64,000 nt of DNA from a candidate division KSB1 bacterium (GTDB lineage Bacteria > Zhuqueibacterota > Zhuqueibacteria > Zhuqueibacterales > Zhuqueibacteraceae). Positions within the stretch are counted from its first letter, which is position 1, and each line of letters starts with the position of its first letter. The notes under the pieces are model-generated. The model made no database searches. It worked only from the letters and a program-made list of their open reading frames with translations, and was not told where the DNA came from. Of the stretch, positions 59,936 through 64,000 are shown piece by piece. The translations under genes were made by a program, and so were the position numbers. Where the stretch lies: contig JAPDPX010000006.1 in the NCBI GenBank assembly GCA_034506255.1, positions 372,001-436,000 on the forward strand, read 5' to 3'.

Positions 59936-61855
59936 TCAATGCACGAGAATCGTCGCGCGATAGCGGGCATCGCTCGCCGCCTCGTGGCCGTCCCTGCTCA
60001 CCCGGATGACGATCGGCATGGTTTTGTGATCGATGGTCAGTCTTTTCTTGGGTGAGTGATAGACATTGTTGTCGGCGGATTTCCAAACGAGATAGTAGTA
60101 GTAATTGCCGTGCGGGGCCAGGCGGCCGGCGTGTTCCCCCCGCTGCACTTTCCAATTCCAGGCGAGTTTCCTGAGAATTTGATTGTTGGTCGGCGAACGA
60201 CCGACTATGTTGCTGTCTGCAAAAACGATGTTGCCCTGCGCATCTTCGATGACAAAGCTGCCGGATACCGGTCCCCACCGTCTGGTCTCTTCCATATTCA
60301 GGCTGAAAAAGAAGGTGTCGGCGGCCGCGCTCAGCGTGCGGTGAAAGACTTTTTCCGGAATCCTGGCGGCGCCCAGCAAATTCTGGTGCTCCTGGCTGCG
60401 TGTTGAATCGACGATCACCTGCAGCCGGTCATTGACCGCGCCGTGCAATTCCAGATAGCGTAAAACCAGGTAGGCGCGCTGGCCATCCGCGGGGATGACG
60501 ATACTGCTGCGAAAATTGGGTTCCTGCATGCGGCGCGCGAGTTGTCGAAAGGAAGCCAGGTAGGCTTTGGTGTGATTCTTTTCCATTTCCTTGACTATGC
60601 CGGTGCTGTCCTCGGGAATGCGGAAGCGGCCGGAGCTGGTATTTTCGCTGCGCAGCCGTTCCAACAGGCGCGCGGCGCCCATGTGGGGGCCGGCGGGCGG
60701 TGCCCCGTTCTGGTGTGCCGAGAAAATCCGCTCCGGCAGTTCCGGCTCCAGGCTGTCGGCGGAGAAGAACAACTCTTTGGGCAGCTCCGCCAGTTCCTTG
60801 GGGGAGACATTCGCTTCCACTTTGCGGTGGATGTGTTTGTCAAGAATGAACAGCGTATCGAGCCGGGATTGCACTTGAAACGCGTTCGACAGGCTGAAGG
60901 CGGGCGCCATCGGCATGTCGGTTTCCAGCCAGCGCGCGGCGTACAATGAACCGTGCCTGCGGAAATTGAACAACAGACTGATTTCCGGTGTGCCGCTGCT
61001 CGCCTGACTGAGCTGGGTGACGGGATAGGCATAGCGTGCATTCAAACTCACGCCACCGCCCACATGCCACTGGCCTTCGAAGGTGATGGCTTCGGTGCCG
61101 TAGGCGAGTTTGACGAAGCCGCGCTCCTCCAGGAAGGCTTCGAGAAAAAGCTGCGAGATGAAATCATCGCCTTCCTGTGCCATCGCCAGACCGCCGCGGA
61201 AAGTGCTCATGCCCACCGTGGCGCCGGCGGAATAAAAACGCTTCAACCGCTCGTTGCCGTTTCTGAAGAATGAAATGTCGGGGCGATTGAGGTTGTTGAC
61301 GGCAAATGCCAGGGTCAAATGACGACCGGGCATGACCAGGGCGCCCGCACCCAGATTGAAAAAGGTCCAATTGGAAGAATGCTGCAACGCCGGGTCCCCC
61401 GGCGTCAGCCCCTCAACGCCGGAAACATCGAGCGCCTGATTCAACACCCCGAGGCTGAAACCCAGGCTCAGCCAGTCACTGAATTTCCTGCTGACCACGC
61501 CGTTCAGGGTGAGATTGTTTTGCAGAGACCGGATATTCAAGTATTCACCGGTCACCCCGAAGGCTAAATCACCCATGACGCCCAGGCGCCTGTCGGTGGT
61601 GGTGAGACTGAACATGTTGTTGCGTGCGGCAAAGAGATTGTCCACCACCCCGGCATGCAGGAAACTCGTGCCGACGAAAAACATCGGATCCTGCCACGGC
61701 AACACAGCCGGGTTCATGAGATTCACGCGGGCATCGCCCAGGTCCGCAGGATTGGGTGTGGTGACCCGTTGCTGGGCAAATACTGCGGACCCTCCGGCAC
61801 ACAGCAGGACACTCAAACCAGCAAGCAGGCGGTTCAGACCAATGTGACCTTTCAT
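59936..61855 (-). CDS. PorP/SprF-like outer-membrane protein with extended C-terminal half
   Basis: 639 residues from the ATG at 61855, which overlaps the upstream stop by one base. A signal peptide (LLAGLSVLLCAGGSAVFAQ) precedes a PorP/SprF-type barrel (about 30-320): LMNPAVLPWQDPMFF, 'LTLAFAVNNLNRPDISFF', and a closing strand 'GTPEISLLFNFRRHG'. The last roughly 310 residues are extra: an alpha/beta segment (FRQLARRMQEPNF) and a FlgD-like Ig end (GNYYYYLVWKSADNNVYH). In Bacteroidota, SprF/PorP partners are needed for export of type B CTD proteins; here such a protein is the adjacent gene. Confidence 0.8.
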   Translation of the reverse strand: MKGHIGLNRLLAGLSVLLCAGGSAVFAQQRVTTPNPADLGDARVNLMNPAVLPWQDPMFFVGTSFLHAGVVDNLFAARNNMFSLTTTDRRLGVMGDLAFGVTGEYLNIRSLQNNLTLNGVVSRKFSDWLSLGFSLGVLNQALDVSGVEGLTPGDPALQHSSNWTFFNLGAGALVMPGRHLTLAFAVNNLNRPDISFFRNGNERLKRFYSAGATVGMSTFRGGLAMAQEGDDFISQLFLEAFLEERGFVKLAYGTEAITFEGQWHVGGGVSLNARYAYPVTQLSQASSGTPEISLLFNFRRHGSLYAARWLETDMPMAPAFSLSNAFQVQSRLDTLFILDKHIHRKVEANVSPKELAELPKELFFSADSLEPELPERIFSAHQNGAPPAGPHMGAARLLERLRSENTSSGRFRIPEDSTGIVKEMEKNHTKAYLASFRQLARRMQEPNFRSSIVIPADGQRAYLVLRYLELHGAVNDRLQVIVDSTRSQEHQNLLGAARIPEKVFHRTLSAAADTFFFSLNMEETRRWGPVSGSFVIEDAQGNIVFADSNIVGRSPTNNQILRKLAWNWKVQRGEHAGRLAPHGNYYYYLVWKSADNNVYHSPKKRLTIDHKTMPIVIRVSRDGHEAASDARYRATILVH

Positions 61856-64000
61856 TAGCGTACCAAGCTGATATAACCACTGCCCAACTTCCTGCCGCCG
61901 TCTTCGATCAGCCACAGGTAAATGCCGGCGGGAAGTGACTTGCCATTGCTTTCCCGATCACGGCCATCCCAGTAATATTCGCCACTATCCTTCAACTGGA
62001 AGGTTGCCACCACGGCCCCGCGAATGTTGAAAAGGTGCAAGACCGGCTCTGTCACTTCAAAATCCTTGTAATCGAACCTGACGCGGTCGTTGTAGCTGTC
62101 ATCATTGGGGGTAAAGATCGCCGGGGTCACGCGCACTGCCACGTTGGGATTGGGCCGGCCCTCACCGCTGAGGTCAACGTCTGCTTGCACGCTGCGCTCA
62201 CGGTTTCCGGCTTCGTGTGCTTGGATCACCAGTTCGTCGCCCTTGGGCCCTGCGATGCGCGGGTGGAATCTCACGCGCACGGTTTTGACTTCATTGGGCT
62301 GCATGATGAAGGCTTCCACCGGTTCCAAGATTTCGAAATGCTCGCTGGCAACGGCGGGACGGGCCACCTCCAGAGGCACTTCGCCGCAATTGACCAGTTC
62401 CATGGTGCGAATACTGTCACGGCGAACCCGAACCCGGCCAAAATCGAGCGCTTCATCCGACGGGCACAGGCTGATCCTCGGCAGTTGCTCCCTGAAGCCG
62501 CGGCCGGTGACCGGAACACGCACTTCCCTCTGATTGCGGGCATTGCTGTAAAGCACCAGCTCTGCCGGATAATCACGCACTTCCGTGGGCATGAACTCCA
62601 ACGTAATTTCCCGGGCATCCACCGCTGGAATCGTGATCGGAACACCGGTCTGCCGCATGCGGTAAGGCGCTGGCAGTTTGAGGTCGTTGATCACAAGCGT
62701 CTTGTTACCCCGGTTGCTGATCGTCAGTGAGCGCGAAGCAGTCGTGTTGAGCGCGACACTTCCGAAATCCAGCCTGGCCGGCAGGAGGGAAATTCGCACC
62801 GCGGTGCCGCTGCCGAGCAATGCTCCCGAGAGAATTTCACCCGTGCGGCTGTGCAAACGCAAACGGCCCTCGAACCTGCCGGTATCCGGCGGTGTGAAGC
62901 AGACTTCAATTTGCCGGCGCTCACCGGGGTTGAGAACAAACTCGTCGTTTTCGACCACGAAAGTTGCCGGCGGCGAAGCCAGCGTCGTGACCGAATCAAT
63001 AACCAGGCTCACCGTACCCTGGTTGCTCACCTCGATCGACTCACAGCGGGAGACGCCGACCTCCACTTCGCCAAAATCGTTGGGATTCGGCGCGAAATTG
63101 ACAACCAACGAAATGCCGTTGCCCTGCAATTTGACCAGCTTGGGGTGGCGCGGCAGATCGTTGTGAGCGATGTACAAAACGCCATCCTGCAAGCCGGTGG
63201 TATCGGGACTGAACTCGAGTTTGAGGAGGTGGCTGTCGCCCGCGGCAATGACAAAGGGCACCGTGGGACTCGAATCGAGTGCGAAGCCCGCGCCGGAAAC
63301 CGCAAGAGAATCCACCCGCAGCGCGCAGGTGCCGGGGTTGCGAATCACATAGGTGATGCCAGACGTCTCGCCGATTTTTGTGTCAGCGAAGACCACCAGG
63401 CTGTCGCCCGCGATCAATTGACCGGCCCAACCGCTGCCCGAGACTGCGATTAGCGTGACAGGGGGGCTGATCCCCGCTTCCGGGCGCCACGGAATGCGCA
63501 GCGTATCGTACACCACTTCCACGGTGCGCGGAGTGAAGGCGATTTCGACGGTATTCGAGCCGCCGGCAGGCACGCGGAAATCGTTGTCGGGTTCCACCCG
63601 GAATTCCGGCCGGCCTGGCACAAAGGACAAGAAATCGGCGGCAATTTCACGGCTGCCGTGATTGGTGATCGTGACGGTCAATCTGGCACTCTCACCCAGA
63701 CAGATTTTTTCAAATTGCACCGCCGGCGGAGCTGTAACCGGCGAGACGCCCCGGCCTTTCATCGGCACCACAACGGTGTCTTCCTCCGCATCCGGATCGC
63801 TGCTCACAATCCATAACTGCGCAGAAAAAGCACCCGTATCACCCGGTGCGAAGGTGACCGGCAGGGCGCGGCTCTCATTGGGTTGCAGCGTGAAGGTGTC
63901 CAGCGGCGCAGCAAAGGCGCTGTCTCCGGAAAGCGTGAGGCGATTGATCGGCAGCGCCACCCCGCCTTCATTCGTCACCGTCACGAGCAAGGTGGAATCA
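61855..64000 (-). CDS. Large ASH/choice-of-anchor-D repeat surface protein with gliding-type C-terminal sorting domain (N-terminus outside window)
   Basis: The frame is open through the right edge (last in-frame codons at 63991-64000 read D-S-T), so the start is missing; 714 codons are visible. At least six repeats of about 100 residues carry the ASH/HYDIN-like beta-sandwich signature: 'FGEVEVGVSRCESIEVSNQG', 'LDFGSVALNTTASRSLTISNRG', 'LDFGRVRVRRDSIRTMELVNCG' and GxGRG linkers. The last 85 residues (TPAIFTPNDDSYNDRVRFDY, DGRDRESNGKSLPAGIYLW) are a type B/gliding-motility C-terminal domain. It is probably exported and anchored at the cell surface. It is coupled to the SprF-like gene by a one-base overlap. 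Confidence 0.85.
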   Translation of the reverse strand, partial: DSTLLVTVTNEGGVALPINRLTLSGDSAFAAPLDTFTLQPNESRALPVTFAPGDTGAFSAQLWIVSSDPDAEEDTVVVPMKGRGVSPVTAPPAVQFEKICLGESARLTVTITNHGSREIAADFLSFVPGRPEFRVEPDNDFRVPAGGSNTVEIAFTPRTVEVVYDTLRIPWRPEAGISPPVTLIAVSGSGWAGQLIAGDSLVVFADTKIGETSGITYVIRNPGTCALRVDSLAVSGAGFALDSSPTVPFVIAAGDSHLLKLEFSPDTTGLQDGVLYIAHNDLPRHPKLVKLQGNGISLVVNFAPNPNDFGEVEVGVSRCESIEVSNQGTVSLVIDSVTTLASPPATFVVENDEFVLNPGERRQIEVCFTPPDTGRFEGRLRLHSRTGEILSGALLGSGTAVRISLLPARLDFGSVALNTTASRSLTISNRGNKTLVINDLKLPAPYRMRQTGVPITIPAVDAREITLEFMPTEVRDYPAELVLYSNARNQREVRVPVTGRGFREQLPRISLCPSDEALDFGRVRVRRDSIRTMELVNCGEVPLEVARPAVASEHFEILEPVEAFIMQPNEVKTVRVRFHPRIAGPKGDELVIQAHEAGNRERSVQADVDLSGEGRPNPNVAVRVTPAIFTPNDDSYNDRVRFDYKDFEVTEPVLHLFNIRGAVVATFQLKDSGEYYWDGRDRESNGKSLPAGIYLWLIEDGGRKLGSGYISLVR

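Overview
The window is 64 kb of GC-rich (roughly 60%) chromosomal DNA from a Gram-negative bacterium. It has an Omp85/BamA-like assembly protein, several outer-membrane barrels, an ExbB/ExbD motor, lipoproteins with lipobox cysteines, and a PorP/SprF-like protein beside a protein with a gliding-type (type B) C-terminal sorting domain. That last pair points to the FCB group (Bacteroidota, Chlorobiota, Calditrichota, KSB1 and relatives). No close relative is obvious, and an uncultured candidate phylum such as KSB1/Calditrichota is my inference. I saw no rRNA, tRNA, CRISPR array, insertion sequence or prophage. The two edge genes (1..1821 and 61855..64000, both minus strand) are cut by the window ends.

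Layout. 1-8.3 kb: a BNR-repeat protein, a DUF4097 envelope protein, a solitary AAA ATPase with its own promoter, yjbQ, yraN, rnhB and an HtrA protease. 8.8-19.9 kb (all minus strand): an ammonium transporter with a clear promoter, a diheme cytochrome, an alginate-export-type porin, then a cluster of NtrY-like kinase, DUF4390, Omp85 protein, second yjbQ and a split Rpn-type nuclease, preceded by a fused aconitase/isopropylmalate isomerase. 20-27.2 kb: an M61 peptidase, then plus-strand surface-sugar genes (PfkB kinase, RmlD-like reductase, DPM1-like transferase, and a GT2 fused to a degenerate phosphoglycosyltransferase). 27.5-33 kb: accA, cupin, YbgC-like thioesterase, DUF6958 and an M1 peptidase. 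33-43 kb: housekeeping on the minus strand (rnr, two hexose-phosphate mutases, prmC, prfA, DUF1385, rpmE, comF). 43-49 kb: an outer-membrane barrel, a zinc-finger/O6-alkylguanine transferase fusion, a second M1 peptidase, DUF1460 and SppA. 49-54.8 kb: a secreted protein plus a TPR protein, two decayed NTF2-like genes, an alpha/beta hydrolase lipoprotein and a 1-kb structured intergenic region.

The most unusual part is 54.8-64 kb, one minus-strand locus. In transcription order it encodes: a large surface protein of ASH/choice-of-anchor-D repeats ending in a gliding-type C-terminal domain; a PorP/SprF-like barrel with a long extra C-terminal half; an ExbB/TolQ protein fused to two Big_1-like Ig domains; two ExbD/TolR proteins; a single-pass TonB/TolA-like protein; and a TPR lipoprotein. 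The TPR lipoprotein has a clear paralog 3 kb away on the other strand. I read this as a candidate proton-motive-force-driven envelope machine that exports or moves the ASH-repeat adhesin. The gene content is seen directly; the joint function is inference.

Other items worth attention are the amber-split Rpn/DUF4351 gene, the GT2-phosphoglycosyltransferase fusion lacking its catalytic Glu, and the zf-HC2-MGMT fusion.
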